Of a stretch of 64,000 nt of DNA, positions 16,557-24,794 are shown piece after piece. Position numbers and translations under genes: made by a program. Position 1 is the first letter of the stretch. Each line of letters begins with the position of its first letter. Under the pieces are notes generated by a model. The model did no database searches. It saw only the letters and a program-made list of their open reading frames with translations, and had not been told where the DNA came from. The DNA is from Methanarcanum sp963640855 (GTDB lineage Archaea > Thermoplasmatota > Thermoplasmata > Methanomassiliicoccales > Methanomethylophilaceae): contig CAVIAJ010000005.1 in NCBI GenBank assembly GCA_963640855.1, positions 1-64,000 of the forward strand, given 5' to 3'.

Positions 16557-17843
16557 ATGGCAAACAGCTACAGATTCGAAACACTGCAGATACATGCAGG
16601 ACAGGAAACTCCGGATCCGGCAACGGATTCCCGTGCGGTTCCGATCTATATGACAACATCATTTGTTTTCAGAGATTCGGAACAGGCGGCAGGAAGGTTC
16701 GCTCTTACGGAACCCGGTAACATATACACAAGACTGATGAATCCCACGACCGACGTCTTCGAAAAGAGGATGACGGCGTTAGAAGGCGGAGTCGGTGGAT
16801 TGGCTACCGCAACGGGTTCCGCTGCAATAACATACGCAGTACAGAACATTGCATTGGCAGGAGACCACATCGTATCTTCGGGAAATCTCTACGGAGGAAC
16901 ATACAATCTTTTTGCCAACACACTCAGGGAACAGGGAATCGAAACAACATTCGTAGATCCTTCCGATCCTGAAAACTTCGAGAAAGCTATCAAAGAGAAT
17001 ACCAAATTACTCTATACAGAAACCTTAGGCAACCCCAACTCGGATATCGCAGATCTAGAAGCTATTTCGGAAATAGCACATAAACACGGAATTCCGTTAA
17101 TCGTGGACAGCACGTTCACTTCACCGTATCTACTGAGGCCGATAGAACACGGAGCTGACATAGTGGTACATTCAGCCACCAAATTCATCGGAGGACACGG
17201 TGTGGCAATGGGAGGGATTATTATCGACGGGGGAAACTTCGACTGGGCTGCAAACGACAAGTTCCCCGCTCTCAGCAAACCCAACCCGTCCTACCACGGA
17301 ATCGTATTCACCGTAGCAGCCGGAAAAACAGCATATGTAACCAAAATACGCACAACGCTCATGAGAGATCAGGGTGCGACGATTTCACCCTTCAATTCGT
17401 TCCTCCTTCTGCTCGGATTAGAAACACTTTCACTCCGTGTCGAACGTCAGGTGGAGAATTCACTGAAAGTCGTAGAATATCTTTCAAAACATCCGGGTGT
17501 AGAGAAAGTGAATCACCCTTCCCTTGCGACAGGGAAACAGAAGGAACTGTATGACAGATACTTCCCGAACGGTGCGGGATCGATTTTCACATTCGAAATC
17601 AAAGGCGGAGCCGAAAAAGCGAAGAAATTCACGGAATCCCTGAAACTGTTCTCTCTGTTGGCAAACGTTGCAGACGTGAAATCGCTTGTGATTCATCCTG
17701 CGTCGACAACCCATTCACAACTTGATAGGGAAGATCTGCTTAAATGCGGAATCAAACCCAACACGATACGCCTTTCCATAGGGACGGAAGATATCAACGA
17801 CATAATAGCAGATCTTGAAAACGGATTCAAAGCCCGAAGATGA
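16557..17843 (+). CDS. metY: O-acetylhomoserine sulfhydrylase
   Basis: PLP enzyme that makes homocysteine from O-acylhomoserine and sulfide. The Cys/Met metabolism PLP fold is complete; the PLP lysine is K209 in HSATKFIGGHG, and VDSTFTSPYLLRP and the N-terminal LQIHAGQETPDPATDSR are typical. The ATG at 16557 is chosen because the family N-terminus begins there; an upstream in-frame ATG at 16515 would overlap the operator and TATA element. First gene of metY-cysK-rrf2. Confidence 0.93.
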   Translation: MANSYRFETLQIHAGQETPDPATDSRAVPIYMTTSFVFRDSEQAAGRFALTEPGNIYTRLMNPTTDVFEKRMTALEGGVGGLATATGSAAITYAVQNIALAGDHIVSSGNLYGGTYNLFANTLREQGIETTFVDPSDPENFEKAIKENTKLLYTETLGNPNSDIADLEAISEIAHKHGIPLIVDSTFTSPYLLRPIEHGADIVVHSATKFIGGHGVAMGGIIIDGGNFDWAANDKFPALSKPNPSYHGIVFTVAAGKTAYVTKIRTTLMRDQGATISPFNSFLLLLGLETLSLRVERQVENSLKVVEYLSKHPGVEKVNHPSLATGKQKELYDRYFPNGAGSIFTFEIKGGAEKAKKFTESLKLFSLLANVADVKSLVIHPASTTHSQLDREDLLKCGIKPNTIRLSIGTEDINDIIADLENGFKARR

Positions 17844-17849
17844 GTGAAA

Positions 17850-18776
17850 ATGCTGTACAGATCAATCGACGAAACAATCGGCAATACACCGTTGGTGGAA
17901 CTGACCCGCATAGAGAAAGAATTCAGTCTTGACGCGAAAATCTACGCTAAGTTGGAATACTTCAACCCCGCAGGTTCGGTGAAAGACAGAATAGCGAAAG
18001 CAATGATTGACAGTCTCGAAGAAAAAGGAATACTGAAGGAAGGTTCCGTCATTATCGAGCCGACATCGGGAAACACCGGAATCGGTCTTTCATCGATAGC
18101 AACCGCACGCGGATACAGAACAATCATTGTAATGCCTGAAACAATGTCAATTGAACGCCGTAAGCTCATCAAAGCGTACGGTGCGGAACTGGTACTGACG
18201 GAAGGATCAAAGGGTATGAAAGGGGCTGTCGCGAAAGCTGACGAATTGGTGAAAACAATTCCGAATGCGGTAATTCCGGGGCAATTCGTAAACCCTGCGA
18301 ATCCGAAGGTACATTACGAAACCACGGGTCCCGAAATATACAGAGATCTTGACGGAAAAGTAGACATTCTCATAGCAGGCGTAGGTACCGGAGGTACAAT
18401 CACCGGTATCGGAAAATACCTCAGAGAAAAGAATCCCGATATTACGGTTATCGCCGTAGAACCCAAAGGATCTCCGTTACTTTCGGAAGGAAAAACGGGA
18501 AGCCATAAAATTCAGGGAATCGGCGCCGGTTTCATTCCCGATACATTAGATACGAATATCTACGACAGAATCATTGCAATAGAGGATGAAGATGCATTCT
18601 CTTCATGCAGACTCATCGGAAAGAAGGAAGGGATACTTGTGGGAATATCCGCAGGCGCAGCCCTCTGGGCTGCGATTGAAACTGCAAAGGAACCTTCCAA
18701 TAAAGGTAAGAACATTGCAGTGATTATGGCAGATACCGGAGAAAAGTATCTGTCCACTCCGGTGTTCGGGGAATAA
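17850..18776 (+). CDS. cysK: Cysteine synthase A
   Basis: O-acetylserine sulfhydrylase, PLP-dependent, 309 aa. The PLP lysine is K45 in NPAGSVKDR and the substrate loop is TSGNTGIGL at 71-79. The PLP phosphate loop GTGGTITG is near 178. The start is the ATG at 17850 or the GTG at 17844, directly after the metY stop. It is followed after 2 nt by the Rrf2 gene; in Bacillus the Rrf2 regulator CymR is controlled by binding CysK, so this adjacency is suggestive. Confidence 0.93.
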   Translation: MLYRSIDETIGNTPLVELTRIEKEFSLDAKIYAKLEYFNPAGSVKDRIAKAMIDSLEEKGILKEGSVIIEPTSGNTGIGLSSIATARGYRTIIVMPETMSIERRKLIKAYGAELVLTEGSKGMKGAVAKADELVKTIPNAVIPGQFVNPANPKVHYETTGPEIYRDLDGKVDILIAGVGTGGTITGIGKYLREKNPDITVIAVEPKGSPLLSEGKTGSHKIQGIGAGFIPDTLDTNIYDRIIAIEDEDAFSSCRLIGKKEGILVGISAGAALWAAIETAKEPSNKGKNIAVIMADTGEKYLSTPVFGE

Positions 18777-18778
18777 TT

Positions 18779-19201
18779 ATGAATGCAATCGTTTCGACCA
18801 AAGGGAGATACGCCTTACGTGTGATGGCAGAACTTACCGAAAACATCGGAAAGAAAGTTCCTCTCAAAGACATCGCCGAAGATCAGAATATCTCTCTGAA
18901 ATATCTCGAAGCGATTATGCCCCAACTGACCAAAGCGGGACTCGTGACGGCGGTCCACGGTAAAGGAGGAGGTTACGAACTCGCCGTGGACCCGTCCGAA
19001 TGTTCCGTCCTTGACGTTATCGAAATTGCCGAAGGCCCTATCCTCACGGTATCCTGTCTCGACCCCGATTATAATTGCGAACGCAGTTCAATCTGCAGAA
19101 CATTGCCGATTTGGAAAGAATTGGACGGGATGATCAGCAGATATCTTTCAGATATCAAACTGACCGATCTCATCGGAAAAGACATTGTCACCATTGAGTA
19201 A
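18779..19201 (+). CDS. Rrf2-family transcriptional regulator with cysteine triad
   Basis: A 140-aa Rrf2 regulator. The winged helix spans about 1-70 (STKGRYALRVMAELTE; NISLKYLEAIMPQLTKAGLV; HGKGGGYEL). Three cysteines in the sensor loop (C93, C100, C106) resemble the Fe-S ligands of IscR and NsrR, though the first spacing is one residue longer. A cysteine-metabolism regulator in the style of CymR, sensing Fe-S status or cysteine supply, is likely from the operon. The palindrome between metA and metY is the proposed target. The gene ends one base before the convergent phoU stop. Confidence 0.85.
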   Translation: MNAIVSTKGRYALRVMAELTENIGKKVPLKDIAEDQNISLKYLEAIMPQLTKAGLVTAVHGKGGGYELAVDPSECSVLDVIEIAEGPILTVSCLDPDYNCERSSICRTLPIWKELDGMISRYLSDIKLTDLIGKDIVTIE

Positions 19202-19849
19202 TCAGACAATCACCGTGTGGAATCCGGTCACCATGTAAGTGACCTTTTCCGCAATCTTACATGCATGATCTCCGATACGTTCGATGTATTTCATCATCGA
19301 AAGACAGTAAATCGAATCGTCCGCAGATGAAGGATTTTCCTTAATGTATGCGATGAAAGATTCGTAATTGTTTCTGAGTCCTTCGTCGAGAGTGTCGTCC
19401 ATCTCCTGCAATCTGTCAAAACCGTCGACGGAACGGTTCTTGAAACCGCCTATCACCATTCTGACCATACTGACTGCGGTATCTCCCATTGTTACGACCG
19501 AATTCACATATTCCGCAGGAACGGTACCGTTGAGATTTCTTACTGCAGATGAAATGTTCCTGCTATATTTCGCAATCCTTTCAAGATAGGTGATGCACTT
19601 CAGTACGGTTGCCATCGTACGCATGTCGGTCGCACGCGGCTGATACAGACACAGTATCCTCAGCGCTTTCTCTTCGATACATCTGTCGTAACAATCTACC
19701 TTCCCGAAAGTATCCATGACGGATGATGCCAATTCCTTATCGTCTTCCGACAGGGCTTTAATCGATCTTTCGATCATTCCGGCCGTCAGTTCAGCCATAT
19801 CGATTGTGTTCTTCACAACTGCATCCATTTCTTCTATCGCTTTCTGCAT
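19202..19849 (-). CDS. phoU: Phosphate transport regulator PhoU
   Basis: A 215-aa all-helical protein with two PhoU repeats; each has the acidic metal-binding helix (DVIDR/ERIAKYSRN and ERIGDHACKI types). PhoU restrains Pst uptake. It ends the pstS-pstCA-pstB-phoU operon. Confidence 0.9.
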   Translation of the reverse strand: MQKAIEEMDAVVKNTIDMAELTAGMIERSIKALSEDDKELASSVMDTFGKVDCYDRCIEEKALRILCLYQPRATDMRTMATVLKCITYLERIAKYSRNISSAVRNLNGTVPAEYVNSVVTMGDTAVSMVRMVIGGFKNRSVDGFDRLQEMDDTLDEGLRNNYESFIAYIKENPSSADDSIYCLSMMKYIERIGDHACKIAEKVTYMVTGFHTVIV

Positions 19850-19853
19850 AATA

Positions 19854-20645
19854 TCATCCGAACCTTCCCGTAAGGTATCTTTCAGTCATCTCTTCTTTCG
19901 GTTTGTTGAATAAAGAAGCGGTATCTCCGAATTCTATCATCTTACCGAGATACATGAATCCGGTATCGTCACTGATACGGGATGCCTGCTGCATATTGTG
20001 TGTAACCATAACAATAGTGTAATTTTTCTTCAGAGTAACAGCGAGATCTTCTATCTTTGCCGTAGCGATAGGATCCAATGCGGATGTAGGCTCATCCATA
20101 AGAATTACATCGGGATTTACCGAAAGAACTCTTGCAATACAAAGTCTCTGCTGCTGTCCTCCCGAAAGACCCAGTGCGGATTTGTCCAATCTGTCTGCGA
20201 CTTCGTCGTACAATGCGGCTTTCTGAAGACATGATTCTACAATCTCATTGAGTTCCTTCTTATCCCTGATTCCCTGGAGCTTCGGACCGTACGTAAGATT
20301 CTCTCTTATCGTCATAGGGAAGGGATTCGGTTTCTGGAAAACCATACCGATTTTCATACGGAGTTCGTTCACGTTCGTTTCTTTCGCATAAATATCGTTT
20401 CCGCGGAACAGCATCTTTCCTTCGAGTCTGCATCCTTCCACAAGATCGTTGATTCTGTTTATCGACCTGAGGAGTGTGGATTTACCGCATCCCGAAGGTC
20501 CGATCAGTGCAGTTATTGCTTTTTCTTTTACCTTCATAGACACATCGAACAGTGCCTGTTTCTCACCGTACCAGAGATTGACGTTCTGTATGTCGACAGC
20601 CGTTTCGCTCTGTACCGTATTACATGAATCCATCCGATTCACCAC
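19854..20645 (-). CDS. pstB: Phosphate ABC transporter ATP-binding protein
   Basis: ATPase of the Pst importer: Walker A GPSGCGKST, Q-loop QKPNPFPMTI (the PstB hallmark), signature LSGGQQQRL and Walker B VILMDEPTSALDP. Length 263 aa is standard. Its start overlaps the pstCA stop by 7 nt; an alternative ATG lies at 20633. Confidence 0.95.
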   Translation of the reverse strand: MVNRMDSCNTVQSETAVDIQNVNLWYGEKQALFDVSMKVKEKAITALIGPSGCGKSTLLRSINRINDLVEGCRLEGKMLFRGNDIYAKETNVNELRMKIGMVFQKPNPFPMTIRENLTYGPKLQGIRDKKELNEIVESCLQKAALYDEVADRLDKSALGLSGGQQQRLCIARVLSVNPDVILMDEPTSALDPIATAKIEDLAVTLKKNYTIVMVTHNMQQASRISDDTGFMYLGKMIEFGDTASLFNKPKEEMTERYLTGRFG

Positions 20646-22624
20646 CTTATCTTCTTATTGAAATGACTTCTGACGAATGATGCCGCCACGAAGAGTGACA
20701 GCACTATTACCAACAGCACTGTTGCCGTTGCGTACTGATTTCCTGTCGTACCCGGAACCTCCGCCGTCAGATAGTAGAGGTGATACGGGAGTGCCATAAC
20801 AGGATCGAATATCGATTTTGCAAGACCGGGCTGATATGCCACGGCTGCGGTGAACATGATAGGTGCAGTTTCTCCTGCGGCACGTCCTATTGCGAGAATT
20901 GCACCTGTTACGGTACCTCCTATTGCCGCAGGGAAGACCACTTTGTATGTTGTCTGCCACTTCGTTGCACCCATTGCTCTCGAAGCTTCACGGAGCTCAT
21001 TCGGTACGGCTCTCATCGCTTCTTCGGTTGTTCTGATTATAACGGGCATAATCATCATCGAAAGTGCAGCCCAACCTGCGATCATGGAGTATCCCCATCC
21101 GAAGTATATCACAAACAGCGACATACCGAAGAGACCGAAGACAACCGAAGGCGTACCGTTCAGTGTGTCTATTGCACCGCGTATGACTCTGTTAAGCTTG
21201 GTGTCTTTTGCGTATTCGGCAAGGTAGATACCTGTCAGTATACCCAAAGGCAATGCTATCGCGGCGGTACCTGCAAGAAGTTCCAGCGTACCGATTATTG
21301 CGGGCATGATGCCTCCCGCTCTTCCTCCTCTCGAAGGAGCATCCGCAATGAAGTCTAACGAAAGACTCGGGATTCCTTTGATGAGTATGTCTCCGATGAT
21401 CACCGCAAGGATGAGTATCACGAATGCCATATCTGTTATCAGAATGCATTTCGCAAGATCTTCTCTGTCTGTGGGATTCAATGTACCTATGAACCTCATA
21501 ATTCCGTATGCTCCCGCTGCGATTGCGACAGAAACAATCAGCGACGTAAGACCACCGATCATCAGAGAAAGAATCATCCACGCCGCGATGAAGATCAGGA
21601 AGTAGACTGAGAACTTCATTATCGACGATTTGTTGCTCTGGATTTTTCTTATGAATGCATTATCGAAGATTTTACGGGAACTTTCTTCCGAAGCCTGTCC
21701 GTAGAATCTGCGTTTCATGCGGTTTGTAATCATCTTCGCTATTATGTTCACAACGAATACCATCACCATAAGCACAAGCGCAAGCATGAAGAGTGAATTG
21801 TAATGTGTATCTCCGACAACCGATTCGGGCATCTCGAGTGCCAATGTACCGGTCATCGTACTTATGAGTGAAAATATATTCCACAGAGGGTCCGGAATGA
21901 TGGCTGCATTACCTGAAACCATCATAACCGCCATCGTCTCTCCGATAGCTCTTCCTATACCGAGCGTAACCGCTGCGGATAATCCCATGATTGCCGCGGG
22001 AACTATTACTTTGGCAGTTGTCTCCCAACGGTTCGCACCCATAGAAACGGATGCTTCTCTGTATGAGTTCGGGACTGCACGTATCGAGTCTTCGGATACG
22101 GAGATGATTGTAGGTAATGCCATGATTCCCAACACTATCGATGCCGCCAACCATGACGAACCGAATAACATGTGACTTCCGAAGATTTTCGAAAGTACCG
22201 GCACCAATACTACCAATCCGAAGAAACCGTACACAACCGAAGGAATTCCTGCAAATACCTCACAGAGAGGTTTCAGTATACTGCGGAGTTTGGGTGACGC
22301 GAATTCCGATATGTATATCGCAGCCAAAAGACCGACGGGGAATGCGAACGCCACCGCTCCGAATGTGACGAGGATCGTGCCGACTGCCATCGGCAGGATA
22401 CCGTAGAGACCGTCCGAAGGAGACCATTCCGTTCCGAAGAGGAATGTTATCGGGTCGACATCCGTGAAGAGTTTTACTCCGTTACCTGCAATGAACAGGA
22501 TGATGAGTATGATGATCAACACGGCCGTCGAAGCGACTGCTGTGAGCACATATTTCATTACTGTATCTTTATCGATACTTTTTCCCCCTGTGCGGCCGTG
22601 AAGAACATCCGTCATCATGAGCAC
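20639..22624 (-). CDS. Fused phosphate permease PstC-PstA
   Basis: One 661-aa polypeptide carrying both membrane subunits of the Pst importer. The first half (about 1-330) is PstC-like and the second (about 340-661) PstA-like. Each has the cytoplasmic coupling EAA loop that contacts PstB: REASVSMGANRWETT in the first half and REASRAMGATKWQTT in the second. About twelve hydrophobic helices are visible. In most organisms pstC and pstA are separate genes; here they are joined by a basic linker (TNRMKRRFYGQ) with no internal stop. The gene lies 3 nt downstream of pstS. Confidence 0.92.
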   Translation of the reverse strand: MLMMTDVLHGRTGGKSIDKDTVMKYVLTAVASTAVLIIILIILFIAGNGVKLFTDVDPITFLFGTEWSPSDGLYGILPMAVGTILVTFGAVAFAFPVGLLAAIYISEFASPKLRSILKPLCEVFAGIPSVVYGFFGLVVLVPVLSKIFGSHMLFGSSWLAASIVLGIMALPTIISVSEDSIRAVPNSYREASVSMGANRWETTAKVIVPAAIMGLSAAVTLGIGRAIGETMAVMMVSGNAAIIPDPLWNIFSLISTMTGTLALEMPESVVGDTHYNSLFMLALVLMVMVFVVNIIAKMITNRMKRRFYGQASEESSRKIFDNAFIRKIQSNKSSIMKFSVYFLIFIAAWMILSLMIGGLTSLIVSVAIAAGAYGIMRFIGTLNPTDREDLAKCILITDMAFVILILAVIIGDILIKGIPSLSLDFIADAPSRGGRAGGIMPAIIGTLELLAGTAAIALPLGILTGIYLAEYAKDTKLNRVIRGAIDTLNGTPSVVFGLFGMSLFVIYFGWGYSMIAGWAALSMMIMPVIIRTTEEAMRAVPNELREASRAMGATKWQTTYKVVFPAAIGGTVTGAILAIGRAAGETAPIMFTAAVAYQPGLAKSIFDPVMALPYHLYYLTAEVPGTTGNQYATATVLLVIVLSLFVAASFVRSHFNKKIRW

Positions 22625-22627
22625 CGC

Positions 22628-23512
22628 TTACAGGTTAACAAGCTGTCCGATACTGATGTATCCGATTGAACCGCCTGTATTTTTGATGGTCTGAATCACT
22701 GCACCTGTGGATGCGAGTGTATTGACTTCGGACTTCATCTTCCAGTCTTCGACTGCGGAGGTCATTGAAGTTTCGAAGCACTCGCGTGTTCCAGATCCGT
22801 CCTCACGTGCGACAACTGCGATTGCTTTGTCTTTACCGCCGAGCTGCGACCACTTGGTGTATGTTCCGTTGTAGATCTTTGCGACCTGTTCTGTAGTGAG
22901 ATTATCGACACCTGCATTGTTGACGATGACTGCGACTCCGTCTTTACCGATTGTTACAGGAATAAGGCCTGCTTCGGTTTCCGAAGATTTCAGATCTCTC
23001 GAGCATATACCGATATCCGAAACACCGTTGATTATGTTCTTTGCTCCCTGGCCGGAACCTCCTCCGGAGACTGAAACCGACATGTAGGGGTATTTTGCTG
23101 TGTATTCCTCTGCGAGACGGGACATTGTGTCCATAACCGCAGTGGATCCGGATACAGTAATGCTGGTCTTACCGCTCTTATCCGGTTCTGTATAAGTTGT
23201 CTTTTCGGAGATTGCGATGAATTCTTCACCGACGATCTTCTGTCCGTCTTCGGACGTGACGAAATCAAGGAATGCTTTCACATTTCCCGTAGGTTCGCCG
23301 AGTGTACAGACAATCAGATTTCTCTGGATTTCATAAGTGTTGTTGTTGACATTTTTCTCGGTTGCATCCACACCGTTGAGTGAAACAGCGTATGCACCTT
23401 TGCTGTCGTCATTGCTGCCGTTGTTGTTCATGATTACGAAAGCTGCGACAGCTGCAATTGCGATAATCGATATTGCGAATACTGCAATGATTTTGCTGTT
23501 CAGGATTTTCAC
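22628..23512 (-). CDS. pstS: Phosphate-binding protein PstS, circularly permuted
   Basis: Phosphate-binding lipoprotein-like subunit of the Pst importer, anchored by one N-terminal helix (about 8-28). The block order is reversed relative to known PstS proteins. Residues about 40-101 (YAVSLNGVDATEKNV, GEPTGNVKAFLDFVTSEDGQ) correspond to the usual C-terminal segment. A linker (about 102-117) follows. Then residues 118-294 give the usual N-terminal part: SGSTAVMD, GGGSGQGAKN, then AREDGSGTRE and the GYISIG strand, where the protein ends. Phosphate-site motifs are all present. The GTG at 23512 is chosen because AAAGG precedes it; an upstream in-frame ATG at 23638 would add an AT-rich non-family tail. 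Confidence 0.88.
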   Translation of the reverse strand: MKILNSKIIAVFAISIIAIAAVAAFVIMNNNGSNDDSKGAYAVSLNGVDATEKNVNNNTYEIQRNLIVCTLGEPTGNVKAFLDFVTSEDGQKIVGEEFIAISEKTTYTEPDKSGKTSITVSGSTAVMDTMSRLAEEYTAKYPYMSVSVSGGGSGQGAKNIINGVSDIGICSRDLKSSETEAGLIPVTIGKDGVAVIVNNAGVDNLTTEQVAKIYNGTYTKWSQLGGKDKAIAVVAREDGSGTRECFETSMTSAVEDWKMKSEVNTLASTGAVIQTIKNTGGSIGYISIGQLVNL

Positions 23513-23792
23513 CTTTAATATGACTACTTCTGAATTTAATATATAGTTATTCGATTTATTATATAGAATAGAATATAGGAAATCGTAATTTACTTTTTCT
23601 ATATAGAATATAATGAAAATAGGGCATATTTTTCGCATTTTAGCCGTAAAACATCTATAAAATAACCGTTTTGATAAAATTCAGTACGTAAAATAATGAA
23701 TTTATTTACAAAAACAGTTGGTAATTTAATTGAAATTCTTACCAAATATATACTTTGAAAGAATTATATATAGAAACATTCGTCCCATATTC
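23513..23792. promoter_or_regulatory. AT-rich divergent pst control region with ATATAG repeats
   Basis: 280 nt without a gene between pstS and the AbrB-PhoU regulator. ATATAG recurs on the plus strand at 23541, 23561, 23573, 23601 and 23767. The starts at 23541, 23561 and 23601 are spaced by 20 and 40 nt, i.e. whole helical turns. The copy at 23599-23606 is the palindrome CTATATAG. Some copies doubtless act as TATA boxes; the phased ones may be regulator sites for phosphate control. Confidence 0.5.
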
Positions 23793-24794
23793 ATGGATAT
23801 CAGAAAGGTACAGATTACGGGCGGATCTTCTATGATGATTACACTGCCCAAAGAATGGACCGAAGCAGTAGGACTCAGGAAAAACGATCCCGTTTCCCTG
23901 CAGCCGCAGAACAACGGCTCACTGATAATCTACACCGGTGGGCACGACGGGACCGTCACACTCCCGTCCAAGAAGATAATTACAGACAGTATCGAAGACA
24001 GAGATTTCCTCTACAGACAGTTAATCGGTGCATATATCGCAGGTCACGGAACAATCGAACTCATTTCCGAAGGCGATCTCAACAATATGTGTATCTCCGT
24101 TGCCTCGTCATTCGTTCAGACCGCAATCGGATTGGAAATCATGGAGGAAAGCGATAACCACATTGTAATTCAGGATCTTATGAATCCGGGACAGATCAGG
24201 CCGATGAAATCCATCGACAGGATGGTTGTTCTTGTACGCAATATGCTGAATGATGTTTTGGATTCCGTCAGCAAAAAAGACAACAGTCTCCTGAACGGAA
24301 TGGGTGAACGTGACAGAGAAGTGGACAGAATCCATTGGCTGATTCTCAGACAGGTGAGTATCAATCAGAGAGATGTTACAATCTCTCAAAAGCAGGGATT
24401 GAGTCTTGCCGCAATCACACGCTGCAGTGCGATAAGCCGTACAATCGAGAGAATAGGGGATCATGCGGTGTTACTCAGTAAGAACATGTGCTCCCTTCTT
24501 GACAACGATTCGATGGATGCCGTCGACAGAGCAATCGTCGATGCAGGGCGTGAAGTAATCTCTCTGTTCTCGGATTCCGTTGCTACCTGGAAAAATAAAG
24601 ACATGATTTCCGCCAATGAATGTATCAAGAGAGGAAGAGAACTTGTCGAGAAATCCGACAGAATATCAAAAATGACGGACAAACTCACAGGTAAAGCCGC
24701 GATATCCACAGGATTGATTGCGGGCAGCGTAAGAAGAATCGCAGAATATTCGATGGATATCTGCGAAGTTGCAATCAATGCAGCAATGGAGTGA
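23793..24794 (+). CDS. AbrB-PhoU phosphate regulator
   Basis: N-terminal SpoVT/AbrB-like DNA-binding domain (MDIRKVQITGGSSMMITLP, then KEWTEAVGLRKNDPV, about 1-45) followed by two PhoU-type helical repeats with metal-binding ERIGDHAVLL and EYSMDICEVA helices. This archaeal PhoU variant is taken to be a transcriptional regulator of phosphate uptake; its position opposite the pst operon supports that. The ATG at 23793 is chosen because the AbrB fold starts there; an upstream ATG at 23730 would add AT-rich sequence. Confidence 0.88.
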   Translation: MDIRKVQITGGSSMMITLPKEWTEAVGLRKNDPVSLQPQNNGSLIIYTGGHDGTVTLPSKKIITDSIEDRDFLYRQLIGAYIAGHGTIELISEGDLNNMCISVASSFVQTAIGLEIMEESDNHIVIQDLMNPGQIRPMKSIDRMVVLVRNMLNDVLDSVSKKDNSLLNGMGERDREVDRIHWLILRQVSINQRDVTISQKQGLSLAAITRCSAISRTIERIGDHAVLLSKNMCSLLDNDSMDAVDRAIVDAGREVISLFSDSVATWKNKDMISANECIKRGRELVEKSDRISKMTDKLTGKAAISTGLIAGSVRRIAEYSMDICEVAINAAME

